Translations under genes and position numbers: made by a program
Notes under the pieces: model-generated
Databases searched by the model: none
Told to the model about the DNA's origin: nothing
The model's input: the letters and a program-made list of their open reading frames with translations, nothing else
In this document: one piece after another, positions 14,583 to 20,795 of the stretch
Layout: every line of letters begins with the position of its first letter
Numbering within the stretch: the first letter of the stretch is position 1
Source: Solirubrobacterales bacterium
GTDB taxonomy: Bacteria > Actinomycetota > Thermoleophilia > Solirubrobacterales > Solirubrobacteraceae
DNA length: 20,795 bases
Direction of reading: 5' to 3'
Assembly (NCBI GenBank): GCA_003157595.1
Contig: PMKB01000075.1
Span: forward strand, 1,338-22,132

Positions 14583-14666
14583 CCGGTGTCCTCCTTGGGA
14601 CTGAGGGCTTCGACACCACTCAGCCTCCAGGGAGGCCCGGATGAACAACGCTGTCAGGAACCACAC
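13633..14666 (-). mobile_element. IS481-family insertion sequence
   Basis: Terminal inverted repeats are visible: left 13634-13657 and right 14642-14665 begin TGT and agree at 18 of 24 positions, with a perfect AGCGTTGTTCA inner block. The element is flanked on both sides by CTAG (13629-13632 and 14667-14670), read as the target duplication; IS481 is known to prefer NCTAGN targets. Length is about 1.03 kb, usual for the family. Confidence 0.88.
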
Positions 14667-15089
14667 CTAGAGCTTGGCGCAGACGGTGCTTTCGATCGCC
14701 CGGTCGGCCGCCGGGACAGTGTCCTTGACGATCTCGTTGCAGAGCGTCTTCTCGGCCGCCTTGATCTTTGCCGGATTGTCGTGTGCGAGTGACGCGCAGT
14801 ACGCCTCGAACTGGGTCTTCTCGCTCGCGGTCAGGCGCGTCTTTGCAGCTGCAAGCGCGCCCTTGCAGTACGCGGCCACGGCCGCGCTGCCGCTTCCCAG
14901 CGGCGGCGTCGTACTGGCCGCGTGCGACGTGCTGCTGGAGGTTCTTGCTGCGGTCGTACTGCTCGAGCTGGTGCTCGTGCTCGTGCTCGTGGTGGTCGTG
15001 GGAGGGCTGCTGCTCCCGCCGCCACAGCCGGCGATCAGCGCGGCGCTTGCAGCTACTGCGAGGAAGAGTGAACAGGTGCCGCGATGCAT
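14667..15089 (-). CDS. Small lipoprotein with Ser/Thr linker and four-cysteine C-terminal domain
   Basis: 140 residues from ATG 15089 (GTTAC-rich upstream with only a weak GGGGG as ribosome binding site; a longer frame from 15152 would hide the signal peptide). The signal sequence MHRGTCSLFLAVAASAALIAGC ends in the lipobox LIAGC, so Cys22 should be lipidated and the protein anchored outside the membrane. Residues ~26-62 are a Ser/Thr-rich linker. The C-terminal ~75 residues are helical with cysteines at 75, 98, 117 and 137, spaced about 20 apart and probably paired in two disulfides. I do not recognise the family. The stop codon TAG is at the CTAG where the IS481 element inserted, so the coding sequence is intact but its 3' untranslated region has been replaced. 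Confidence 0.8.
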   Translation of the reverse strand: MHRGTCSLFLAVAASAALIAGCGGGSSSPPTTTTSTSTSTSSSSTTAARTSSSTSHAASTTPPLGSGSAAVAAYCKGALAAAKTRLTASEKTQFEAYCASLAHDNPAKIKAAEKTLCNEIVKDTVPAADRAIESTVCAKL

Positions 15090-15344
15090 GTTGTAACCCC
15101 CTGGGTCGATCGCTGGGCGATGGTCGAGTGTAGCCGTCGACGACGTCGGCAAATTGGCTGCGGAACGCTAGTTCTAGGCGCAGCGCGAGCGCCCTGTAAG
15201 CCGCGTGGCGCCCGCCGGCATCAGCGGAGCCCGGCTCTTGATCACGTAATGCTCGCGCGGCGCTCGGCCTGGCAGGCGGACGGACCACGACCCGTCGCCA
15301 CGGCCGCCGTGCGGACGGCTCCGTCCAGGGCAAGGCACGGCAAG

Positions 15345-15364
15345 GTACTTGCGCACGCAAGTAC
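15345..15364. promoter_or_regulatory. 20-bp palindromic operator before the LLM monooxygenase gene
   Basis: GTACTTGCGCACGCAAGTAC has two perfect 9-base arms around a CA centre and ends 11 bases before the ATG at 15376. A TAGCCT (15370-15375) could be the -10, with the palindrome over the -35 region, so a bound dimer would repress. The style resembles sites of MarR/HxlR or TetR regulators, but no regulator gene is adjacent. Confidence 0.65.
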
Positions 15365-15375
15365 GTTGATAGCCT

Positions 15376-16431
15376 ATGGCCATGGAACTGGGAGTCGCCA
15401 CCTTTGCGGACCTCGCCTCGGGTGCCAGCCCGCTCCAGCGCATGCGCGAGCTCATGGAGGAGGTTGAGCTCGCCGACCAGCTCGGATTGGACGTCTTCGC
15501 GATCGGCGAGCATCACCGTCCCGACTTCCTGGTCTCCTCGCCGGCCACGATGCTGGCCGCGGCCGCTGTGCGCACCGAGCGCATCCGCCTCTCCAGCGCC
15601 GTGACGGTGCTCAGCTCCGACGACCCCGTGCGCGTCTTTCAGCAGTTCGCCCACGTCGACCTGCTCTCCGGCGGGCGCGCGGAGATCATGGCCGGGCGGG
15701 GGTCCTTCGTCGAGTCTTTTCCGCTATTCGGTTACGACCTCGACGACTACGACGATCTCTACGCAGAAAAGCTCGATCTGCTGCTGAAGATCCGCGACAG
15801 CGAGCGGGTCACCTGGTCGGGTCGCCATCGTGCCGCGCTGGCCGACGCCGGCGTGTGGCCGCGCCCGGTCCAGGCCTCGCTGCCAATTTGGGTAGCGGTC
15901 GGCGGCTCGCCGCAGTCGATTGTCCGCGCCGGCACGCTGGGTCTGCCACTGACAATCGCCATCATCGGTGGGCCCTACGAGCGGTTCGTGCCTCTCGTCG
16001 TGCTCTACCGGGAAGCCTTCGCCGTGGCAGGTCACGCTCTGGCAGACGCCAAGGTGGCAATCAATACCCATGCCTTCGTCGGCCGGACGCCGGCGGAGGC
16101 CGACCGCGCCTTTGCCGGGGCGTATCTGGCCTTGATGAACCGCATCGGGCGTGAGCGTGGCTGGCCGCCCTCCGGCCGGCGTGAGTATGAGGTACTGCGA
16201 TCGCCGGGCGGGGCGCTGGCGGTTGGCTCGCCTGAGCAGGTCGCCGAGAAGATCCTGGCCGAGCACGCGGCGTTCGGGCATCAGCGCTACATCGCCCAGA
16301 TGAGCGTGGGCGCTGTCGCTCACCGCGACGTGCTGCGATCGATGGAGCTGTTTGGCACAGAGGTCGCCCCGCTGGTGCGCGCCGCGATCGAGCGAGCGCC
16401 ATCCGGCGCTCCGACGTCCGCCTCGGTCTGA
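15376..16431 (+). CDS. Luciferase-like (LLM) flavin-dependent monooxygenase
   Basis: 351 residues, a TIM-barrel FMNH2- or F420-dependent oxidoreductase of the bacterial luciferase superfamily. The N-terminal MELGVATF strand, [11 protein letters not shown] (42-52, with the superfamily's E-H-H), [50 protein letters not shown] and [10 protein letters not shown] later on are all typical. It resembles the group of putative LLM oxidoreductases of about 340-350 residues. The cofactor (FMN or F420) and substrate are not certain. The start may be ATG 15376 or ATG 15382; neither has a Shine-Dalgarno, and a -10 at 15370-15375 would make the mRNA leaderless near 15382. The palindrome just upstream suggests inducible repression, for example by a reactive small molecule. 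A GCGTGCGCGCACGC palindrome (16446-16459) after the stop may help terminate transcription. Confidence 0.92.
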   Translation: MAMELGVATFADLASGASPLQRMRELMEEVELADQLGLDVFAIGEHHRPDFLVSSPATMLAAAAVRTERIRLSSAVTVLSSDDPVRVFQQFAHVDLLSGGRAEIMAGRGSFVESFPLFGYDLDDYDDLYAEKLDLLLKIRDSERVTWSGRHRAALADAGVWPRPVQASLPIWVAVGGSPQSIVRAGTLGLPLTIAIIGGPYERFVPLVVLYREAFAVAGHALADAKVAINTHAFVGRTPAEADRAFAGAYLALMNRIGRERGWPPSGRREYEVLRSPGGALAVGSPEQVAEKILAEHAAFGHQRYIAQMSVGAVAHRDVLRSMELFGTEVAPLVRAAIERAPSGAPTSASV

Positions 16432-16445
16432 GCTTGCCGTTCGAA

Positions 16446-16459
16446 GCGTGCGCGCACGC
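16446..16459. terminator. Possible terminator hairpin after the LLM gene
   Basis: GCGTGCGCGCACGC is a perfect 14-base palindrome 14 bases after the LLM stop codon, without a U-tract. With no loop its function as a hairpin is uncertain. Confidence 0.3.
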
Positions 16460-16632
16460 TCGCACGCGCAGCTGCTGAGCGCCCCCGATCACGCTGTCGG
16501 ACCTGAGGGTGTTCGCCCACGATCCCGCAGCGGTTCAGGCTCTCAGACGTCTCCCAGACTTGCCTCAGGTGGCTCTCACCATGGCTAGCGACACTCAACC
16601 TGTCCGCTACTCCACTCGAAAGGAAGCCAGCC

Positions 16633-16740
16633 ATGACACCGACAATGTTCATCGTCGCCAACGCTCTGCTCGCCGCCGCCGTCGTCGGAGTGCTCGCATT
16701 CGTGATGGGCCGCGCCACGACTCTCCGCCCGCATGTCTGA
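16633..16740 (+). CDS. 35-residue single-TM membrane miniprotein
   Basis: ATG 16633 follows a strong AAAGGAAG Shine-Dalgarno (about 16619-16626) at six bases. The peptide starts MTPTMFIVANALLAAAVVG, continues VLAFVMGRATT and ends LRPHV. Residues ~5-25 form one hydrophobic helix, followed by a short basic tail, so it would sit in the membrane with the C-terminus probably inside. The ribosome binding site quality and the clean hydrophobic composition, unlike the surrounding Arg-rich translations, support it as real. No partner gene is adjacent; function unknown. A competing frame from ATG 16581 overlaps it but encodes a mostly Arg-rich chain. Confidence 0.55.
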   Translation: MTPTMFIVANALLAAAVVGVLAFVMGRATTLRPHV

Positions 16741-17402
16741 CGCGTGTCATGCCGCGAGCTGACGCGAGGTCGGGGCGGGTGACGCCGTCGCATTCCGTGC
16801 GAGGACGAGCGCCGCGAGTCAGGCTCGCGCGACGCTCGCTCGCGCATCTCAGCGGAGCTGTCGAGCCATCCGCCGACGCTGATCGCGAACTTCATTCGCG
16901 GAGCGTGCGAAGGCGCCAAGCGTCGGGCCAGCAGGCTGCTTGCGTCTGTTTCCGTGATCTGCAGTTTCGGCTTTGTGCAGGCGATTCGCGCTGCCACTGA
17001 ACTTGGTTTCCTGCGGTCTGCTTCCGGCTGGTGCTTCCACGCCGCTTCCAAGCCGGCGCTCCGGTCTCGCCCGCCCGATGCTTCTGATCGTCTCGCGAGA
17101 CGACCACGGACGCTCGCTCCAGCAGACACAAGCAGCAGCGTTACGCGCGCCGTGTCGGCGCCTGGTGGTCGACCAAGGCAGGCACCTTGGCGAGCGTGGG
17201 GCCACGGTCGACGAGGCGGAAGGTGGCCGCGCCTAACGCGGCGTAGCTTTCGTGCGGTGAAGGGCTTCGAGCAGAGGTTTCGCGATCAACGGCCGATCTT
17301 CGGACTTCCGCGAGACTTTTCCGGACGACGCTGCGTCGCACGCGATGGTGTGTCGGGCAGCGGCTGTCTTGCGTCGGTGTTGGTGTGGGCCATGCGCGGG
17401 GC

Positions 17403-17431
17403 TTGACAGCTGAGCCGGGCGCCTCTAGCCT
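17403..17431 (+). promoter_or_regulatory. Promoter of the glycoside hydrolase gene
   Basis: Perfect TTGACA (17403-17408), a 17-base spacer and TAGCCT (17426-17431), with a predicted start near 17438 and a leader of about 29 bases containing GGAG (17457-17460). It supports the GTG at 17467 and argues against a start at 17431. Confidence 0.75.
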
Positions 17432-17466
17432 TGGTCTCCCGGCCCCGGGGGTGTTTGGAGAGTGCT

Positions 17467-18888
17467 GTGAGGCGCTGGGTGAAGTCTCAGGTCAGCAGGG
17501 TCGGCCGTCGGGTCGTGCTTGCGGTGGTCGCGGGTTTGGTGCTCGCGGGCGCGAGTGTAGTGTCCGCATCGGCGAGCGCGGCCTACGTGGACGGGATCTC
17601 CGATCAGAACATGGGCCTGTGGAACGGGAATTTCGTGGACATCCTCGGGGTGTTCAACGAGCCCTTCTACGACTACTTCCAGCAGGCCTGGGTGGGGAGC
17701 CCGCCGTCGCACATCCGCTATGCGCGCTTCGTGACCGCTCCGGACGTGGTCGCGCAGGGCGGTGCGTGCGAGCAGAACCTGTTCAACTGGTACGCCTACG
17801 TCACGAACACGCTACACCTGACTCCGGTGATCGCGGTGTGGGACGTTGCCGAAGGTGGCTGCGCCGATCACGGCGTCCCCTCGAACGCGAATTACACGAA
17901 CGACGTCCAGAAGCTGCTCGCTGTGCTGAAGGGCCTCGGGACACCGCTTACCTATCTCGAGGCCTGGAACGAACCCAACGCCTCGGGCGTCTCGTCGACT
18001 GCGGCCGCCGGCCTCTGGATCGACGCGAGCGCGGTCTGCGCCACGGCTGGCTGCACGGCCCTGGCCGGGGATTTCGTCGACTCCGCCGATCAGGGTCAGA
18101 AGTTCAACCCAGGTTGCGCGGCGAACCTGACCTTCAACACCCTCAAGAGCTACGAGGCCGGCTACGTCAAGGGATTGAAGGGCGCAACGCCGGCGGTGTG
18201 GGGGCTGCACCCCTACCTCGCCGTCAATTGCGAGGAGTCCGCGTCGATCAGCACGTTCACCGCGAACCTGCCGGTGTCTGCGACTCCTCCCCAGATCTGG
18301 TTCACGGAGGTCGCCGCGTGGGAATGCGCCCTTCGGCAGTCGCCGCCGCGCGGGACTGCACGCCAGCAGCAAGACGCCGCCTACCTCGTCGACTCGCTGA
18401 TGGCGCCACCCGCGGCGAATCTTCCGACGCACGTGTTCTGGTACGAGATCGCCGCGTCGGGATACACGCAGAACTGCGCGAAGTACGCCGACTCCGCGCT
18501 GTATGAGGCAAACACCGCGCCCGGCACCCTGCTCGCGCGACCAGCGGCCGAGACCGTCTTTGGCCCCGACACCGAGCTGACCGCCACGACCGGCGCCGCC
18601 TCCTCCGTCACCGCCACGCAGGCGACGCTAAACGGCGTCGAGGTGCCCGGCGGGATCTACGAGGGCAGCTACTACTTCAGATACGGCCGCACGACCGCCT
18701 ACGGTTCGCAGACAGGCACAGTCCCGCTCGGCCCTGGCCTCTCCGCCGACGCGGTGAGCGCGACCATCAGCGGCCTCGCTGCCCGCACGACCTACCACTA
18801 CGAGCTGGTCGCCGCCGACACCGCAGGGAACACCCGGGTCGGCGGCGACGCGCACTTCTCGACACCGTCGCCGCGGCTCAGCCGCTGA
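17467..18888 (+). CDS. Secreted clan GH-A-like glycoside hydrolase with C-terminal Fn3-like domain
   Basis: 473 residues from GTG 17467 (GGAG six bases upstream). Residues 1-39 are a long signal peptide with a basic start (RRWVKSQVSRVGRR), a hydrophobic core and an ASASAA cleavage region. The catalytic part (~40-375) reads as a TIM barrel. YLEAWNEPN (163-171) gives the acid/base Glu169 in the clan GH-A Asn-Glu-Pro motif, VWGLHPYL (~244-251) has the usual HxY, and IWFTEVAAWEC carries the likely nucleophile Glu281. A C-terminal domain (~385-470) has Fn3-type strands (ATLNGVEVPGGIYEGSYYFRYG, AARTTYHYELVAADTAGNT). The family within the clan is not clear; GH5-, GH39- and related barrels share these motifs. 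Predicted to cut an extracellular beta-linked polysaccharide. Several cysteines suggest disulfides. It is monocistronic, with its own promoter and an end hairpin. Confidence 0.8.
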   Translation: MRRWVKSQVSRVGRRVVLAVVAGLVLAGASVVSASASAAYVDGISDQNMGLWNGNFVDILGVFNEPFYDYFQQAWVGSPPSHIRYARFVTAPDVVAQGGACEQNLFNWYAYVTNTLHLTPVIAVWDVAEGGCADHGVPSNANYTNDVQKLLAVLKGLGTPLTYLEAWNEPNASGVSSTAAAGLWIDASAVCATAGCTALAGDFVDSADQGQKFNPGCAANLTFNTLKSYEAGYVKGLKGATPAVWGLHPYLAVNCEESASISTFTANLPVSATPPQIWFTEVAAWECALRQSPPRGTARQQQDAAYLVDSLMAPPAANLPTHVFWYEIAASGYTQNCAKYADSALYEANTAPGTLLARPAAETVFGPDTELTATTGAASSVTATQATLNGVEVPGGIYEGSYYFRYGRTTAYGSQTGTVPLGPGLSADAVSATISGLAARTTYHYELVAADTAGNTRVGGDAHFSTPSPRLSR

Positions 18889-18891
18889 GCC
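18875..18891. terminator. Hairpin at the end of the glycoside hydrolase gene
   Basis: GGCTCAGCcGCTGAGCC, 8-bp arms around one central base, overlaps the TGA stop (18886-18888). There is no U-tract; it could act as a terminator or 3' stabiliser. Confidence 0.4.
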
Positions 18892-19107
18892 CAGGCCGAC
18901 CCCGGCCCAACGTCTTGGCTTCATCGGCAGCCAGGACAGTCACCGCATCCACGGACGCGGAAGATCGAGAACGCAATCAGCGGCGGCACGACCTCGTTTG
19001 CACCCGCAGACTCGCGGCGAAAGGAGCCCGGCAGACGACTGCATCTGGGGGCGGAAGCAAGAGCGGACCTTGCCGCTGACGCGGCGGCGGGTGCGCTACT
19101 GCTTTTA
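18889..19107. other. Intergenic region before the IS1182-family element
   Basis: 219 bases between the glycoside hydrolase stop and the left inverted repeat of the IS; with the element's own non-coding end (to 19207) the gene-free stretch is 319 bases. No convincing gene, RNA or promoter was seen. Confidence 0.5.
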
Positions 19108-20793
19108 CGTGAGGCTGTCGCGGAAGCGGTTCGGGGCGGCCGGGCGGGATCGGGCGGGTTGGCGGTGGCGCGATGCCGCTGGGTGTCGTCCCGGCGGCTG
19201 GTGGCTTCTAGCCGCTGGCTGTGGCTAGCTGGTGGCTGTGGAGCTTGGTGAGGTTGTGGGTCATCAGGATTAATCGCCACTCAGTGCGCACGGCGGATCG
19301 TCCTCGTCGGTGGAAGCGTTCGAACCTGCGGTTGTGTTTGGTGTGCCCGAAGACGGGCTCGACGGTCTGTTTGCGCTTGCGGTAGAGCTCTTGGCCGAGC
19401 TCGGTTGCGAGGACGGCTCGCATCCAGTCGTAGCGGCCACCGACCCAGCCGGGCCTGGGACCGTCGCGTTTGTTCGAGTCCGGTGCGACCAGGACCTCGA
19501 TTCCGTGTGCGCCGGTGACTTGGTCCATGTGCTGCTCGTTCCAGAACCCCGCGTCGGCGACCGCGACCCGGGGCTTCTCGCTGACGCCGGCGTTGTCGAG
19601 CTCGCGCAGCGTGGCCTCGACCATCGGGCCGAGATGGGAGAAATCACCGGTCTCCAGCGTGATCTCCGCCGCGAGCGCGATGCCGTTCTCGTTGACGGCG
19701 GCCTGGGCGTTGTAGCCCTGGAGGTAGTGGCGGAACCCCTTCATCAGCCGTGAGTCCGGATCGGTCAGGTTGACCTCGCCGCCCGGGCTCTCGGGCGGCC
19801 GGTAGGAATTCGGCGGCGCGCCGAAGCGACGGCCGTTCTTCATCCGTCCGGTCGTTCGGTAGTGCTCGTAGGCGTCGTTGCCTCGGCGTCTGGCGTCGAG
19901 CTCGTCCTCCAACCGCTGCCCGGCCTCAAGCAGCCGCTCACCGCGCCCCCGGGGAATCGGCGCCGCCGACGCCCACCGGTCACGCTCCAAGTGGTGCCCA
20001 GCTTCACGCCACCAGCCCTCGCGGCCCTGGCCGCGAGCGACGATCTGCTCGGTGTCGAACTCGTGAGCGCTCTCGCGACACTCGCTCGCCTTGCTGACGC
20101 TGTCCTCGTCGCGCTGACGCGCGAGCTCTCGCTTCAACCACGCACGCCGGCCCTCCGGCGTTGACAGCTCCTCGGGCAGCTCATCGCCCCGCCGCTCGCC
20201 ATAGAGCTCGTCCTCGGCCGCATCCACAGCCTTGGCCTCCCCGAGGATCTCCCGTGCGATCCGGTCATAGTCGATGTTCTGGTCCCGGTTGGCGTTCGCG
20301 AGCATCTTCGTGCCGTCGATCGCGACGACCTTGGACTCGACGAGTCCCGCTCGCGCGCACAGCCGCAACACCGACGCGAACAGATCAGCCAACGGCCGCT
20401 CATGGCGAACAAGGAAACGAGCGATCGTCGCGTGGTCAGGCACCACGTTCGCCGTGACCACCCGGTAGGCAACATCATCACGGCAATGGCGCTCGATCCC
20501 GCGCGCCGAGCGCTCGTTCGTCGCATACGCGTAGAGCACCAACCCGACCATCATCGCCGGGTCATACGCCGCGCGGCCATGCCCGTCAGCTCGATAGGCG
20601 CCATAGAACGCCGACAACCCAAGCGTCTTCACGCTGTCCAACAAGAACCACGCGAAGTGATCCGCCGGCAGCCAATCCCGCAGGCTCGGCGGCAACAACA
20701 ACTCCTGATCGTGATCGCAACGCAAAAAGTTCTGGGGCATCCCAGAAGTCTCTTAAACCCACCAGACAGCACCCTTTATGCGACAGCCTCACG
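19108..20793 (-). mobile_element. IS1182-family insertion sequence, apparently complete
   Basis: CGTGAGGCTGTCGC at 19108-19121 is matched by its exact reverse complement at 20780-20793, and similarity continues inward with mismatches (about 17 of the next-inclusive 21 positions). These terminal inverted repeats enclose one transposase gene, giving an element of about 1.69 kb. Because the right flank leaves only two bases in the window, a target duplication cannot be assessed. Confidence 0.85.
19208..20740 (-). CDS. IS1182-family DDE transposase
   Basis: 510 residues, intact. The N-terminal domain (~20-120) is DUF772-like (YDPAMMVGLVLYAYATNERSARGIE, then VPDHATIARF), which is typical of IS1182/IS5-type transposases. 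The DDE-type catalytic residues are Asp142 (VVAIDGTKMLANANR), Asp396 (VAVADAGFWNE) and Glu461 (TVEPVFGHTKHNRRFERF). A long charged insertion (~165-290), rich in Arg/Glu, sits between the first and second acidic residues, as usual for IS1182. The ATG at 20740 lies 53 bases inside the right inverted repeat. The C-terminus MTHNLTKLHSHQ is also family-typical. Confidence 0.95.
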   Translation of the reverse strand: MPQNFLRCDHDQELLLPPSLRDWLPADHFAWFLLDSVKTLGLSAFYGAYRADGHGRAAYDPAMMVGLVLYAYATNERSARGIERHCRDDVAYRVVTANVVPDHATIARFLVRHERPLADLFASVLRLCARAGLVESKVVAIDGTKMLANANRDQNIDYDRIAREILGEAKAVDAAEDELYGERRGDELPEELSTPEGRRAWLKRELARQRDEDSVSKASECRESAHEFDTEQIVARGQGREGWWREAGHHLERDRWASAAPIPRGRGERLLEAGQRLEDELDARRRGNDAYEHYRTTGRMKNGRRFGAPPNSYRPPESPGGEVNLTDPDSRLMKGFRHYLQGYNAQAAVNENGIALAAEITLETGDFSHLGPMVEATLRELDNAGVSEKPRVAVADAGFWNEQHMDQVTGAHGIEVLVAPDSNKRDGPRPGWVGGRYDWMRAVLATELGQELYRKRKQTVEPVFGHTKHNRRFERFHRRGRSAVRTEWRLILMTHNLTKLHSHQLATASG

Positions 20794-20795
20794 CG

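Larger units (their letters stand above)
16432..17402. other. Gene-poor region of about 1 kb
   Basis: Apart from the miniprotein at 16633-16740 I see no credible gene. Frames in this stretch are short, Arg/Ser-rich and without recognisable motifs, Shine-Dalgarno sequences or coupling. It holds two notable inverted repeats: CGCGAGtcaggCTCGCG (16813-16829), possibly the miniprotein terminator, and a perfect 16-base palindrome TCGTCTCGCGAGACGA (17088-17103). It may be decayed coding DNA or regulatory DNA for the glycoside hydrolase. Confidence 0.5.

Noticed and set aside
14620..15654. Minus-strand open frame covering the lipoprotein, the intergenic region and the start of the LLM gene
   Set aside because: It crosses the IS boundary and two well-supported genes in other frames and is Arg/Gly-rich without domains.
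16973..17236. Possible remnant of an alpha/beta hydrolase C-terminus (PMLLIVSRDD ... LVVDQGRHL)
   Set aside because: The resemblance is limited to about 40 residues, there is no upstream catalytic part or ribosome binding site, and chance similarity cannot be excluded without a search.
18921..19280. Minus-strand open frame between the glycoside hydrolase and the IS1182 transposase
   Set aside because: It crosses the IS inverted repeat and overlaps the transposase C-terminus in another frame; low-complexity Pro/Ala/Arg composition.

Overview
This is a high-GC window with the look of an actinobacterial chromosome. It has dense GC-rich codon use, many GTG starts, 1-4 base stop/start overlaps, TTGACA/TANNNT-type promoters and FCD-type and YtrA-type GntR regulators. 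The combination of a ferric-reductase-like membrane protein, a NuoF-like flavoprotein and a [3Fe-4S] ferredoxin makes me think of Thermoleophilia/Solirubrobacterales. That placement comes from memory of similar gene sets and is tentative. No RNA gene or CRISPR array was seen.

Layout. 1-865: the 3' end of a secreted parallel beta-helix protein, cut by the window edge. 879-2234 (-): a PLP-dependent group II decarboxylase. 2428-3675 (-): isocitrate lyase (aceA), divergent from a GntR/FCD regulator at 3841-4602 (+). Two TTGGATC palindromes and a near-consensus aceA promoter lie between them, so the regulator probably controls aceA and itself. 4748-8712 (+): a predicted membrane electron-transfer module. 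It holds a multi-TM protein with heme-ligand-like histidines, a single-TM Thr/Gln-rich protein, a bis-heme ferric-reductase-like protein with an exported C-terminal domain, a NuoF-like FMN/Fe-S subunit and a [3Fe-4S] ferredoxin. The last four genes overlap by 1-4 bases, and a strong hairpin follows. 8880-10318 (+): two translationally coupled SAM methyltransferases. 10551-11207 (+): a small secreted metzincin-like protease. 11274-13030 (-): a two-gene operon of a YtrA-type GntR repressor and a membrane-anchored beta-propeller protein. 13207-13473 (-): a small DUF2007-like protein.

The right third is more accessory. An IS481-family insertion (13633-14666) sits exactly at the CTAG containing the stop codon of a lipoprotein gene (14667-15089, -). 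A luciferase-like flavin monooxygenase (15376-16431, +) follows a perfect-arm 20-bp palindrome. A gene-poor kilobase (16432-17402) contains one convincing 35-residue membrane miniprotein (16633-16740). A secreted clan GH-A-like glycoside hydrolase with a C-terminal Fn3-like domain (17467-18888, +) has its own consensus promoter. The window ends with an apparently complete IS1182-family element (19108-20793), whose terminal inverted repeats are both visible.

The most interesting system is the 4748-8712 module. The likely path is NAD(P)H or another cytosolic donor to the flavin/Fe-S subunit, then ferredoxin, then two membrane hemes, then an unknown acceptor outside. The NuoF-like protein lacks the first cysteine of the usual cluster motif but has extra C-terminal cysteines, and the membrane subunit carries an exported domain of unknown function.
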